Shown here: one piece after another, positions 25,269 to 34,610 of the stretch
Numbering within the stretch: position 1 is the stretch's first letter
Layout of the letters: each line of letters begins with the position of its first letter
NCBI GenBank assembly: GCA_963790065.1
Contig: CAWBNK010000001.1
Span: 372,001-436,000 of the forward strand
From: Palsa-504 sp963790065
GTDB lineage: Bacteria > Actinomycetota > Actinomycetes > Streptosporangiales > Streptosporangiaceae
Length of the DNA: 64,000 nucleotides
Direction of reading: 5' to 3'
The notes under the pieces: model-generated
Told to the model about the DNA's origin: nothing
The model's database searches: none
Seen by the model: the letters and a program-made list of their open reading frames with translations, nothing else
Translations under genes and position numbers: made by a program

Positions 25269-26210
25269 TCAGAGCAGGAGTCGGCCGAGGACGGCCGAGG
25301 CGAGTGCCGCGTCGAGTGCTCCGACACCGGTGAGGTCGGCGACCGTGATCGCGGTGTCCGGCCGGTCGACGGGCGCTTTGAGTAGCAGGCCGGCCGCGAT
25401 GTCGCCGTCCTGGGCGGTGGCCCCGGCGCGGACGGCGTGACCGAAGTCGCCGTGGTCGAGGCACTGGGCATGGTCGTCGGTGGCGATGAGCTCAGCGCGG
25501 TGGAAGAGCGCTGGCGGGAGCTCGTTCTTGTGCGGCATGTCCGTGCCGATGCCCGTCACGTGCGCTCCCTCGCGCACGTGGGCGGCGTCCAGGACGGGGA
25601 CCGTTGCCGGAGTCGTGGTGATGATCATGTCGGCGGTGGCCGCCTGTTGTGCCGAAGCGGGCCGGGCAGGCAGGCCGCGCGCTTTTAGGTCGTTGCACAG
25701 GGCGGCGGCTTTGTGCCGGTTGCGGCCGTGGACGAGCACCGTGCCGAGCGGGCGGAGTTTGGCCAGCCAGGTCGCCTGGAGGCGGGCCTGTTCGCCGGTG
25801 CCGAAAACGGCGAGGGTGGCGGCGCCGGGCCGGGCCATGGCGTGGGTGATGAGCGAGCCCGCGGCGGCGGTGCGCCAAGCGGTCAGCAGACCGCGATCGT
25901 CGAGGAGCGCGCGGATCTGTCCCGTGCGGGCGCTGACGACGCAGACCAGGCCGTGGTTGGTCGGAAGGCCGAGGGCGGGGTTGCGGTAGAAGCCGGTAGC
26001 GATCTTGACGGTGAAGTCGGTGGCGCCGGCGATCCAGCCGGCTTTGACGTGGCAGTCCCCGTCGGCTTCGGGGAAGTCCATGTGCAGCGGCGGCGGCACG
26101 ATGGTTCGGCCGTCGGCGTGAGCGATCAGGGCATCACGGACGGTGTTGAGAACCAGTTGTGAGGCGGCGGCCTTCTTGATGGCGGCCAGATCGAAGACGG
26201 GGAGGGTCAT
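25269..26210 (-). CDS. Ornithine cyclodeaminase/mu-crystallin family protein
   Basis: 313 residues from the ATG at 26210, which overlaps the stop of the aminotransferase gene (ATGA). Features include VKAGWIAGATDFTVKIATGF, a LLDDRGLLTAWRTAAAGSL region, the Rossmann motif AVFGTGEQARLQA, ADMIITTTPATVPVL and GAHVTGIGTDMPHKNEL. Family members are ornithine cyclodeaminases, alanine dehydrogenases or ketimine reductases. Here it is coupled to an aminotransferase, so the pair probably interconverts an amino acid and its imine or keto form. Confidence 0.85.
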   Translation of the reverse strand: MTLPVFDLAAIKKAAASQLVLNTVRDALIAHADGRTIVPPPLHMDFPEADGDCHVKAGWIAGATDFTVKIATGFYRNPALGLPTNHGLVCVVSARTGQIRALLDDRGLLTAWRTAAAGSLITHAMARPGAATLAVFGTGEQARLQATWLAKLRPLGTVLVHGRNRHKAAALCNDLKARGLPARPASAQQAATADMIITTTPATVPVLDAAHVREGAHVTGIGTDMPHKNELPPALFHRAELIATDDHAQCLDHGDFGHAVRAGATAQDGDIAAGLLLKAPVDRPDTAITVADLTGVGALDAALASAVLGRLLL

Positions 26211-27340
26211 CGGCGGGCTCGCATCCATTCGGCGCAGGCGGCCAGGCCTTCCTCCGGATCGCGACGGCCGATGCCGATGCGGAACCGGTCGGCGGGGGTG
26301 GCGGTGAGTTCGGAGCGGTAGATGCTCGCGGGCAGCAGCAGGACGCCGGCTTCCTCCACCAGGCGGGTGCAGAACTCCTCCACCCCGTCGGCGCCGAGGT
26401 AGCGGGGGTAGGCGACGCATCCGCCGTCCGGCGCCTGCCACTCGAAGTCCTCTGTGAAGTCGGCGAAGAACGCCTCGAAGGCCGGCAGGTTGGCTGCGAT
26501 CAGGGCCCGGTTGCGGGCCAGGATCGTTTCGCGGGCCTTCAGCGCGATGCGGGCCAGGACCTCGCTGGGCGCGGAGTTGCAGATAGTGGTGTAGTGCTTG
26601 GCCCGCTCCAGGCGCGAGCGCAACGCGCGATCGCGGCAGGTGATCCAGCCGATGCGCAGCCCGGGCAGGCCGAGCGACTTCGAGGTCACATTCAAGGACA
26701 GTGCGCGCTCGGAAAGGTCGGCGGCCTGCGGCAGGGTGCGGGCGGGGTCGCGTTCGAGTCCGCGGTAGACCTCGTCGCTGAACAGGTGGATGCCGCGCTC
26801 GTCGCACAGGCGCGTGAGGGCAATGAAGTCGGCGGTGTCGATGACCTTGCCGGTGGGGTTGTTGGGGAAGTTCACCGACACGACCCGGGTACTGGGCCGG
26901 ATGGCGGCCGCCACCTGGCCGAGGTCCAGGGCCCACTCCCGGTCCGGGTCGAGGGCCACGCCGGTGACCTCGCACAGCGCCAGCGGCACGGTCTCGGCGG
27001 CCTGGTAGTTCGGGGTCACCACCACCGCGTGGTCGCCCGCGTCGAGCAGGACGTTCATCGCCAGGTAGAGGGCTTCCTCGGCGCCCGCGAAGCAGATGAC
27101 GTCGTCCGCGTCGGCGTGCTCGTAGGTCTGCGCGATCACCTCGCGCAGGGCCGGATCGCCGAAGGTCTCGGTGTAGCCCAGGGACAGGTTCTCGAAGGCG
27201 TCGCGGTCCTTGTCGTCGGCCAGCGCGAGCAGCTCGCTCAGTGTCATGGTCTGGATGTCGGAGGCGGTCAGGTGGTGGCGGGCGGTGAACTCCCAGCGGG
27301 AGAAGTACGTCTCTAGGCGGAAGTCGGGCAGCCGGGTCAT
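26207..27340 (-). CDS. Class I/II PLP-dependent aminotransferase
   Basis: 377 residues. PLP-fold landmarks are SLGYTETFGDPALREVIA, AVVVTPNYQAAETVP, VVSVNFPNNPTGKVID, HLFSDEVYRGLE and the Schiff-base lysine in NVTSKSLGLPGLRIGWI. It resembles the capreomycidine synthase/arginine-related aminotransferase branch, but the substrate cannot be fixed. It lies five bases after its regulator's stop and is coupled by ATGA to the cyclodeaminase, forming a three-gene operon. Confidence 0.88.
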   Translation of the reverse strand: MTRLPDFRLETYFSRWEFTARHHLTASDIQTMTLSELLALADDKDRDAFENLSLGYTETFGDPALREVIAQTYEHADADDVICFAGAEEALYLAMNVLLDAGDHAVVVTPNYQAAETVPLALCEVTGVALDPDREWALDLGQVAAAIRPSTRVVSVNFPNNPTGKVIDTADFIALTRLCDERGIHLFSDEVYRGLERDPARTLPQAADLSERALSLNVTSKSLGLPGLRIGWITCRDRALRSRLERAKHYTTICNSAPSEVLARIALKARETILARNRALIAANLPAFEAFFADFTEDFEWQAPDGGCVAYPRYLGADGVEEFCTRLVEEAGVLLLPASIYRSELTATPADRFRIGIGRRDPEEGLAACAEWMRARR

Positions 27341-27345
27341 GTTTC

Positions 27346-27990
27346 TCAGTCCCTTACGCTTGGTGCTCTGAGCTCGGCCAGCAGGCCGTAGACAGTGGAC
27401 CGGGACACCCGCAGCGCCCCGGCGACGACCGGCGCGGCGCGGCGCACCGCAAACACCCGGGCCTCGTCCAGCCGGCCGAGGATGGCCAAGCGGTCTTGAC
27501 GGGTCAGGCGTTCGACGGGGCGGCCCGTTTCGCGGACATAAGCGCCGATCACGTGCTGGATCCGTTCGGACCAGTCCTGCTCGAACAGCGGCTCAGGGCG
27601 CTGCACGGTCGGGGCGCCGAAGGCGGACAGGACGGCAGCGGCCTGTTCGAGCGGCGTGCGGTCGAGATTGATGCACAGCACCACCGACGGCCGGTCCTGC
27701 GCATCTCGCAGGACCGCGCTGACCGACGACAGCCGGCGGCCGTCCGCGAGCAGTTTCTCGTACGGGCCGTACACGTCCTGCGCTGACGGGTCGAGCTCGT
27801 CCAGCTCGCCGAGCAGCGAAGGGTCCCCCGGGCCGCGGGAGGTCATCGGGTTCCAGATCTCCAGCACCCGATCGGTGTCCGGGTCGTGCAGGACGACCTC
27901 GGCGTACGGACCGAGCAGCAGAGCGACGGCCTGGCACACCGGCGCCCACGTCCGCACCCGAGGATCCCGGCCCTCTTCCACATTCCCCAT
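27346..27990 (-). CDS. YheO/DauR-type PAS plus helix-turn-helix regulator
   Basis: 214 residues. The N-terminal YheO-like PAS domain shows WAPVCQAVALLLGPYAEVVLHD, the central part LSSVSAVLRDAQDRPSVVLCINLD, and the C-terminal HTH is RRAAPVVAGALRVSRSTVYGLLAEL. DauR of this class represses D-arginine catabolism in Pseudomonas. Here it heads an aminotransferase-cyclodeaminase operon, suggesting an amino acid or amine effector. Two perfect palindromes sit 4 bp upstream of its ATG, so it is probably autoregulated. Confidence 0.85.
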   Translation of the reverse strand: MGNVEEGRDPRVRTWAPVCQAVALLLGPYAEVVLHDPDTDRVLEIWNPMTSRGPGDPSLLGELDELDPSAQDVYGPYEKLLADGRRLSSVSAVLRDAQDRPSVVLCINLDRTPLEQAAAVLSAFGAPTVQRPEPLFEQDWSERIQHVIGAYVRETGRPVERLTRQDRLAILGRLDEARVFAVRRAAPVVAGALRVSRSTVYGLLAELRAPSVRD

Positions 27991-27993
27991 GCT

Positions 27994-28026
27994 TGGACTG
28001 TACGTCCAGACTGGACATAAAGTCCA
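27994..28026 (-). promoter_or_regulatory. Twin operator TGGAC-N5-GTCCA
   Basis: Two perfect inverted repeats, TGGAC-TGTAC-GTCCA (27994-28008) and TGGAC-ATAAA-GTCCA (28012-28026), have centres 18 bp apart. They lie immediately upstream of the regulator start at 27990 and would block transcription when bound. The regulator gene's own product is the obvious candidate ligand. Confidence 0.75.
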
Positions 28027-28270
28027 AACAGGCGCTGGGGACGGACGCCACCGCGGCCGGTGGGCAGATAGCGCTCAGCGATCTGCATTGCGCTTCGCAC
28101 CCGGAATCCGCCGTGCGGCCATTGGTGCAGCGATTCCCCTCTGCGCCGCACTTGGGGTCGAATTTGAGCTGAGTGCAGCTTGTTTCGGGCGAGCGGTGGT
28201 TCAGTGCTGGCCGGGTTTTTACCTATATAGAACACTTGACAGGTGCAGGAGATCTATTTAGAGTTCTTAT

Positions 28271-28714
28271 ATGGTGCTGCGATTGACTGTTCAAGTGCAG
28301 CTGCCCGGCACCGGCCCGCGTAACGACGGGAGGAAGAAGCGAGCGCTGATAGCAGGTTTTGCAGGCGGCGGCGCGGTCATGGCTTACGTGGTGCTGGCCG
28401 CAAGCCGTTTCAGCGCCTGGGAGTGGGTGCCCCTGGCCGCCGGCCTCGCCGTCATCGCCGTGGCCGGCCTCGCCGGTCGGCCCGGCGGCCGCGGGAGGGG
28501 CAGCAGCCTTCGCGGGCGCGGCCGGGATGATGATGACGGGCCTGCGGGCGCGGGCGGCGCACCGGTAGCCCATGCTGATCGTGGTGTCGCGGATGATGCC
28601 GCCAGCCCAGACTTGTCGACATGCATTTGCGTAGCTCAAGGGGAAGCCGCTCGCGCGTCGTGCGTTCGGAGGGGCAATGGACACGGACACATGGTCGACA
28701 GACGCGACGACTAG
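28271..28714 (+). CDS. Doubtful small membrane protein
   Basis: 147 residues with two hydrophobic segments, RALIAGFAGGGAVMAYVVLAA and WVPLAAGLAVIAVAGLAG, then a Gly/Arg/Asp-rich tail. No family is recognised and no good ribosome-binding site precedes it. The antisense frame is also open. It may be a remnant or chance frame in the gene-poor stretch. Confidence 0.25.
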   Translation: MVLRLTVQVQLPGTGPRNDGRKKRALIAGFAGGGAVMAYVVLAASRFSAWEWVPLAAGLAVIAVAGLAGRPGGRGRGSSLRGRGRDDDDGPAGAGGAPVAHADRGVADDAASPDLSTCICVAQGEAARASCVRRGNGHGHMVDRRDD

Positions 28715-28917
28715 ACGGATACCTGAGACGTGGTAGATGTCTTACTTTACATAATGTGCATTATCGGCGTACAGCGAAGGCTGCCGGAGAGCGGACAACA
28801 CCCGCTGTCCTCTTGCTTGTTCTGCTGGCGGCGTCGGAATCAGAGTGCAGCCCATTGTCTCGCAGGCGTCTCGGTGGCGTTTCATCCGGAGGTGAATTCA
28901 CTGTAAGCACGTAAGTA

Positions 28918-28945
28918 ATCGTGTGCCACCAATCGTGTGCCACCA
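28918..28945. repeat. 14-bp tandem duplication
   Basis: ATCGTGTGCCACCA occurs twice in succession, at 28918-28931 and 28932-28945. It lies in noncoding sequence; replication slippage or a target-site-like duplication is possible. Confidence 0.8.
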
Positions 28946-29112
28946 TATGCGCTACTCTCTTGGGTGTATGCGCTGTATCGCTAAAGCTTTCGACCGGCTT
29001 TCGAGCATCATCGAAGGTGTGAATAGGGCGTTTTGCCGGCACTCAACAGCCTCTCCTCTAGGCGCATATCCTGGCCCACCTATAGTGAGCCGCTCCCCCG
29101 CCGAACGGCCGC

Positions 29113-29799
29113 TCAGAGCGGTTCATCCTCGTCTTCCTCATAGGTCTCGGCGTTGGTTCGCCGGAGGATGTCGCTAGCCCATGCCTGTGCCCACGTACGC
29201 AGGTCAGTGATTTGCTCCGCTGAGAGGCCGTATTCGGCAAACGCTTGGTCGTCGTACCATTCGGCGCCATCAAGACGCGCCTTAAGCTCGCTGAGGCTGA
29301 ATTGGTCATCCCAGGCGTGGTGTCGGCCGAGGGACTCTAGCTCGATGTTCGAGCACAGTTGCGACGCGGCGTGGATGTCCATGAGATCGCGCGGTAGCCC
29401 TCTCCCCTCGAGAGCCCGAACCTTGGTGCCGATGACGTCATAGAGGGCGAGGACCGGGCCATATGGCGTAACTGCCGGGGGCTGGTTGAATACTTCCTTC
29501 AGGATGTCTAGCTCGCACTGCTCGCCGGTAGCCGGATCGGTGGCCGTCATGCGAGCTGAGCGTGGGTCGACGCCGATGATGCACATGTCCCAGCCACGCG
29601 CTGTTAGCCCGGCCACGATGACGGACGCGATGTCTTCCATCGGGATGCTGCTGTTGGTCGCTACGTCGACGTCACGGCTAAGCCGATCGACAAGCTGGTG
29701 CGCCTGGACCGCGTATCCGCCAGTGATGACAAGCGGCAAGCTGTTGCCGATTTCCAGAACGTCCTGCATCAGCCGACGGTGCAGGGCGTTGAGGTTCAT
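29113..29799 (-). CDS. AbiEii/MenT-type nucleotidyltransferase, putative toxin
   Basis: 228 residues from the ATG at 29799. The nucleotidyltransferase site appears as LPLVITGGYAVQAHQL followed by LSRDVDVATN (G-G...DxD), and the downstream KVRALEGRGLPRDLMDIHA supplies the K-R-D-x-x-D stretch of DUF1814/AbiEii proteins. The tail is strongly acidic (EEDEDEP). Known relatives transfer nucleotides to tRNA acceptor ends or act in abortive infection. The ATG overlaps the stop of the small upstream gene (ATGA), the usual layout of a toxin-antitoxin pair. Confidence 0.75.
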   Translation of the reverse strand: MNLNALHRRLMQDVLEIGNSLPLVITGGYAVQAHQLVDRLSRDVDVATNSSIPMEDIASVIVAGLTARGWDMCIIGVDPRSARMTATDPATGEQCELDILKEVFNQPPAVTPYGPVLALYDVIGTKVRALEGRGLPRDLMDIHAASQLCSNIELESLGRHHAWDDQFSLSELKARLDGAEWYDDQAFAEYGLSAEQITDLRTWAQAWASDILRRTNAETYEEDEDEPL

Positions 29800-30158
29800 G
29801 GCGCGGTTGGCTGCCCTTCGAGTAGTTCGGGGAACGCGGACTCCCAGACGCCCCGGACCGTCTTGCTGATCAAGGTCCGCAACACTGGCCACTGGCTGAC
29901 GAGCAGGTCGCGGTTAAGGAACATAGTGACGTCGGCCAGTTGGCCCTCTGCCAGCACGATGCGGTACATATGCATGCGCGGCTTGGGACGGTCAAGGTCA
30001 AATGCCGTCTGCCCTGACCAAGCGACATGGAGCGGCAACTGCACGGTGCCGTGAGCCGGTCCGGAAAGGTCGACTAGGGCGGCGGGCAGCCTGCTGCGGT
30101 ACCGCTGCACCATCACCGCAGGGTACGAGACCGGAGCCGAGGCGGACGGGCTGTCCAT
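29796..30158 (-). CDS. Small uncharacterised protein, putative partner of the nucleotidyltransferase
   Basis: 120 residues from the ATG at 30158 with CGAAGG upstream; the frame is open further up but codon content degrades. It contains VMVQRYRSRLPAALVDLSGP, VQLPLHVAWSGQ, RMHMYRIVLAEGQLADVTMFLN and LVSQWPVLRTLISKTVRGVWESAFPELL. No known antitoxin family is recognised and no helix-turn-helix is evident. Coupling by ATGA to the downstream AbiEii-like gene makes an antitoxin or immunity role likely but unproven. Confidence 0.6.
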   Translation of the reverse strand: MDSPSASAPVSYPAVMVQRYRSRLPAALVDLSGPAHGTVQLPLHVAWSGQTAFDLDRPKPRMHMYRIVLAEGQLADVTMFLNRDLLVSQWPVLRTLISKTVRGVWESAFPELLEGQPTAP

Positions 30159-30270
30159 GCCTTCGAGTATGGCGCACTCGCCCGGGCCCGTGCGAAATCG
30201 CGAACGTACAGGTTGTCCGTGTCGAGTGACCCAGCTAGACCTACGGCGAGCCGCCCGCCGTTCACTGCAG

Positions 30271-32736
30271 TCACCTGAGCTGTCTTGCATCTCTGCTCGT
30301 AACGGACTGTAAACACCAACCCCCTCCCCCGGTAGGCTCACGGCGGACTCGGCCTGGTCGGCTCAGGCCGGGCTGAATGCCCCGCCGGCTGACGGGCTCA
30401 TCGGCGGAAGGTGCCTCGGGCGGTTCCGTCTGGAGGTTCGGCAACCAGTCCAGCCAGCGGGGCAGGTACCAGCTGCGTTCGCCGAGCAAGCTCAAGGTGC
30501 TCGGCAGGATGACCAAACGGATCAGCGTTGCATCCAGGGTCAGGGCGACCGCGACGCCGAAGCCCATCTCCTGGAACTGGAGGAGCTGCCCCCGGGCGAA
30601 ACCGGCGAACACCGCCACGATGATCAGCGCCGCACCGGTGATGATCTTGGCCGTGGATGCGACACCACCTGCCACCGCCGCCCGTGTCGAGCCGCATTGG
30701 TCGCAGCGCTCCTTGATCCTGCTCATCAGGAAAACCTGATAGTCCATTGAGAGGGCAAAGAGCACCGAGAACATGAACAGCGGGACCCACGCATCGATGA
30801 CGGGAACCTTCTGGAACCCGAAGATGCCCGCGCCGATCCCGCGAATGAACACGAGTGTGAGCAGGCCGTAGGCGGCCCCTGCAGACAGCAGGTTGAGCAG
30901 GATCGAGACGGCCGCGATCGTTAGTGATCGGAAGGCCAGCAGCAGGAGAAGGAAGCTGAGTCCCAGTACGAATGCCAGCACGTACGGGATCGGGCTGGTT
31001 ACGGCATGAAAGTAGTCGGCTTCATCGGCGGTCTGCCCTCCGACGTAGACCTGTGCGCCGGAACCGGCGAACGCCGACGGGATCAGCTGCTGGCGCAAAT
31101 TCAGTACGGCCGCCACGTCCTGGCTGGAGACGATGTCACCCCGGATGGGAACGGTCAGCGTGAGGATCTTGCCGTCAGGCGAGGCCTGAACGACGCCGGG
31201 CCCGAAGGGCGGGTCGCCGGCGAGCCCGGCTTCGAGGTTGGCGAGGTCGGCCCGGGCAGTGCCGGTCCCTCCCACCGAGACGATCTCGACCGGGTCCTGG
31301 CTGTGGCCCGGGAAGTAACGCTGGACGGCCAGATAGCCCTGTTTGGACGGCAGGTTGCCCGGCAGCGTGGTTACTCCGCTCTGACCGATGTGAAGGCCGA
31401 GCACCGGTACCGCCGCCAGGACCATAACTCCTCCCGCCAGCGCCAGGCTCACGGCTGGACGGCGCGTCACCCTTCCGATCACGCCTCTCCAGATCCGGGT
31501 GCCGGCAGCGGCGGAGCGCCCGAGGTTCTTGCCCACGACGGGCAGGGGCAGCGAGTTCACCCGATCACCGATCAGGCTGAGCACCGCCGGCAGGAGGGTC
31601 AGCGCGACGGCGACGGATACGACTCCGACGATCACCGCGCCGGCCGCCAGGCTGCGAAGGATGGTCACCGGTACCAGGAACATGCCGAGCAGGGCGACGA
31701 CGAAAGTGCTCCCACTGAAGAGCACGGCGCGGCTGGCGGTGGCCCCTGTCATCCGGATCGCCGCCTCCTTGCCGCGGCCTAGGCCGCGTTCCTCCCGGAA
31801 GCGAGAGATCATGAACAGCGAGTAGTCGATGCCGAGCGCCAGGCCCATTCCGGTCATCATGTTGACGATGAAGACCGAGAGGCTGAACTCCCGGGCTAGC
31901 AGTGCAGCGATGCCCAGGCCCACGATGATGGAAAGCAGCGCCATCAGCACCGGCATCAAGCCGGCCACCACGGCGCCGAACACCAGCAGCAGGATCACGA
32001 TGGAGATCGGCAGCCCGAAGTCCAGTTCCCCGTGCCGCAGGTCGCTCGCCGACAGGGTCGTGAAGTCGTTCCCGACCGTATGGTCGCCGGTGACGGCCAC
32101 CGAGAACCCGCCGCTGCCGTTTGCCGCCTGGACGTCTTTCACCACCGGCTTTATGTCGGCGTCGCTCGCGGCCCGCAGCGCGATCAGGGCTGCATGACGG
32201 TCGGACGAGACGAACTGGCTTCCAGCGCTCAGATCCGTGGCCACATGCGTTACGCCAGGAGCCGTCCGGACCTGAGCCGCCAGCCGGGCCACGAACTGCT
32301 GGAAGCTGCCGTCGCTGACAGTCGAGCTCTTCGAGCTGACCACGATCACGTCGGTCGGTTTTTGGCCGGCCGACGCACCTATCGCCTGGCGGTACAGGGC
32401 CTCGGCCTAGCTGGACTGCGTCGTTCCCACCACATGGGCACCGGTCGTCAGGCCGGTGAGCGAGGTGCTGACGAGAATCAGCGCCACCACCACGGCGATC
32501 CCCCAGATTGCCAGCACGCGGCGCGCCCGCCTCGCGCTGGCCGCCGCCAGCCTTTCGGTCAGGCCGACAGAACGGCGGCCTTCCGATGGCTTCGTGACGA
32601 CGCAAGTTTCGTGGGCGGCATCGGGCCCAACAGCCTGCGCCGCTACGGGATGCGCTGGCGGGCGGACTCGCAGTCCCGAGCCTGGCGCGTCATGGCCTAC
32701 CTCATCCGAATTCCGGGAAGAATCGTTGTGCATCAT
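30271..32736 (-). pseudogene. MMPL-family RND transporter interrupted by an amber codon
   Basis: One 822-codon frame from the ATG at 32736 to 30271 broken only by TAG at 32407-32409. Before it: a cytoplasmic tail, TM1 (LAIWGIAVVVALILVSTSL) and VVGTTQSS. After it: AEALYRQAIGASAGQKPTDVIVVSS, then the full MMPL architecture, with two blocks of membrane helices including NMMTGMGLALGIDYSLFMISRFREE and LFALSMDYQVFLMSRIKE (the paired D-Y proton-relay motifs) and the periplasmic loops. CAG to TAG is the simplest lesion. A downstream GTG restart would lack TM1 and be non-functional. The family exports lipids or antibiotics. Confidence 0.88.
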
Positions 32737-32785
32737 GGTCTCCTAGTTGTGCCCTGACGGTCCGGCGCCAGCGTGCGCCGGGCGG

Positions 32786-34498
32786 CTACTCGACCGGGCC
32801 GATCTCGGCGCCGGCGAGCTCGGCGTAGATGAGGAACTTGAACGGGTCGAACTGCTGGTAGGCCTCCATGAGGCGGTGCAGCGCGGTGCGGCGCAGCCCG
32901 GCCAGCGTGGTGCTGGCGGGGTGGCACAGCAGGCCCGGCTGGATGATCTGCAGGGCGAGGGCGTAATCGCCTTGGCCGAGGAGGGTGGTGGCCGCGGCAG
33001 CGAACTGCTCGTCCCTGCCGCCGGCCAGCAGGTCGAGTGCGGCGGCGTGCTCAGCCGCGGTCGCCGGCTCCAGTCCCTGCCCGTCTGGCTGCCAGTAACC
33101 GGTGCGCTGATGGTAGAGCCGCTCGGTGAAGTGGTCGCGGATCACCAGGTACGGCACGACCGCCGTGGGGTGATCACGGAGCACCGCCGGGAGGCTGGCC
33201 TCTCCCAGGATGTCCGGGAGGGCGCGGCCGCCGCGGATGCTGGCCAACACCTGGCCGTGCAGCTGGGTCAGGGCCGCCTGGAGGCCGGCGACCGCCTCGG
33301 CGGTGAACTGCTCGGTCAGCGTCGTATGGCCGTGGATGAGCAGGCGGGGCTGCAGGCTGCCGATGAAAGCGAGAGCCTCCAGGAGCCCCTCAGGGGAGCC
33401 TTCGCCGGCGAATGGCTGCCCCAGGTAGGGCATCAGCACGTCGCCGGCGAACAGCACGCCGCTCACCGGAAGGTGGACCATCAGCGCATCGCTGGTTTCC
33501 CCGCCCGGCGTCGGATACAGGACGAGCTCGGTGCCCCCTGCGGTCAGTGCCGTCGGCTGGCTGATCAGCTGGTCGGGGACGACGGTCAACGGGACACTGT
33601 CGGCGGCTCCGGTGAAGTAGCGGAACCGTGGCCGGTCACCCTGCTCACGGTCCAGTTCTCTCGGGAAGCCGGCCTGGGCGATCACCCGAGTGCCGGGCCC
33701 CCGCAGCGCGCCCGCGCCGCCGATGTGGTCCCAGTGCGCATGGGTGAAGATCAGGTGGCTGATCGCACCGTCAGCGGGCAGGTCAAGGTCGCCGAGCGCG
33801 GCCTTGACCCGGTCCTGGGTGCTTCCGGCGTCGATCGCGACCACGCCATCGCTGGTCGTGATGAACGCGAGGTCAGCGAAGTCGTAGCCCTGGGCGACCT
33901 GGATACCGGGTTCCGGGCGCAGGATCCTGGGCGAGGTGAAGCGGAACCCGTCGGCGGCGGTGGCCCAGAAGCCGCCGAACATCAGTTGCGTGTCTGCCGG
34001 GGCAGCGCCGAGCCCCGACTTGCGTTCCGCCTCGGCGGCCTGGTCATCGTGGCCCAGCACGGCATGGGCTGCGGCCAGGCCGTAGTACGCGGCGCGCAGA
34101 AGCATGGGCGGGAACTGGTCCCGGACGGCCAGGACGAACTCCAGGTCGGCCACGGCCTGTTCGGCCCGCCGCCGGTCCGGCGGCAGCCCGGCCAGGGCCA
34201 GCCCGCGGAAGTATTGCGGCGGCCCGAGATCGGTGGCCGCGGCCCGGTCCAGCTTGGCCAGCGCGGCTTCCGTATCCTCGCCCAGCCGGGCCTGGAAGAA
34301 CCCGGCGAGCGCGAGCGGTAGCGCCTGGCCTGACTGGGCGTCGGCAAGCTCGGAGAAGTAGCGGTACCCCTCGGCGTCCGCGCGGGCAGCCGCGAGCCTG
34401 GTGGCCAGGATGACCGTGGTGTTCCGGTCGGCGCCCGGCCAGCGGGCCGCTGTCTTAAGTGATTCGATGCCGCGATGGCGGGTGATCGGTCGGGTCAT
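32786..34498 (-). CDS. Metallo-beta-lactamase-fold alkylsulfatase-like hydrolase
   Basis: 570 residues. The central MBL domain has HLIFTHAHWDHIGGAGAL (HxHxDH), VLFAGDVLMPY and a late LLIHGHTTL histidine. Flanking helical repeats resemble the dimerisation domain of SdsA1/YjcS alkylsulfatases. A TPR-like N-terminal region (residues 20-170) and the C-terminal helices fit that layout. It probably cleaves sulfate or phosphate esters; the dizinc site looks complete. It is the last gene of the MFS-DUF3040-like-MBL cluster downstream of the LAL regulator. Confidence 0.82.
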   Translation of the reverse strand: MTRPITRHRGIESLKTAARWPGADRNTTVILATRLAAARADAEGYRYFSELADAQSGQALPLALAGFFQARLGEDTEAALAKLDRAAATDLGPPQYFRGLALAGLPPDRRRAEQAVADLEFVLAVRDQFPPMLLRAAYYGLAAAHAVLGHDDQAAEAERKSGLGAAPADTQLMFGGFWATAADGFRFTSPRILRPEPGIQVAQGYDFADLAFITTSDGVVAIDAGSTQDRVKAALGDLDLPADGAISHLIFTHAHWDHIGGAGALRGPGTRVIAQAGFPRELDREQGDRPRFRYFTGAADSVPLTVVPDQLISQPTALTAGGTELVLYPTPGGETSDALMVHLPVSGVLFAGDVLMPYLGQPFAGEGSPEGLLEALAFIGSLQPRLLIHGHTTLTEQFTAEAVAGLQAALTQLHGQVLASIRGGRALPDILGEASLPAVLRDHPTAVVPYLVIRDHFTERLYHQRTGYWQPDGQGLEPATAAEHAAALDLLAGGRDEQFAAAATTLLGQGDYALALQIIQPGLLCHPASTTLAGLRRTALHRLMEAYQQFDPFKFLIYAELAGAEIGPVE

Positions 34499-34610
34499 GG
34501 CCGTGATCTCTTCCTGTCAGTCAGATATGCCGGGGCAGATGTGCAGGGGCAGCAGCTGGCTGCCGCAGCGTTACCGGACCGCTCGGGCCGGGTGCGCTTG
34601 GGTCCGGGCC

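Larger units (their letters stand above)
28050..29112. other. Gene-poor, lower-GC accessory stretch
   Basis: About 1.06 kb with no convincing gene, compared with almost continuous coding elsewhere. It contains AT-richer segments, the dyad ATAATG-TG-CATTAT (28751-28764), a 14-bp tandem duplication at 28918 and one weak membrane-protein frame at 28271-28714. It separates the amino-acid operon from the nucleotidyltransferase pair and looks like an insertion/deletion-prone junction. Confidence 0.5.

Noticed and set aside
25269..26975. 568-residue minus-strand frame covering cyclodeaminase and aminotransferase
   Set aside because: Only residues after the ATG at 26210 match ornithine cyclodeaminases. 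The rest is an out-of-frame read of the aminotransferase, which is intact in another frame.
28223..28690. Minus-strand 155-residue frame
   Set aside because: No motif and no ribosome-binding site; it overlaps another weak frame and looks like chance.
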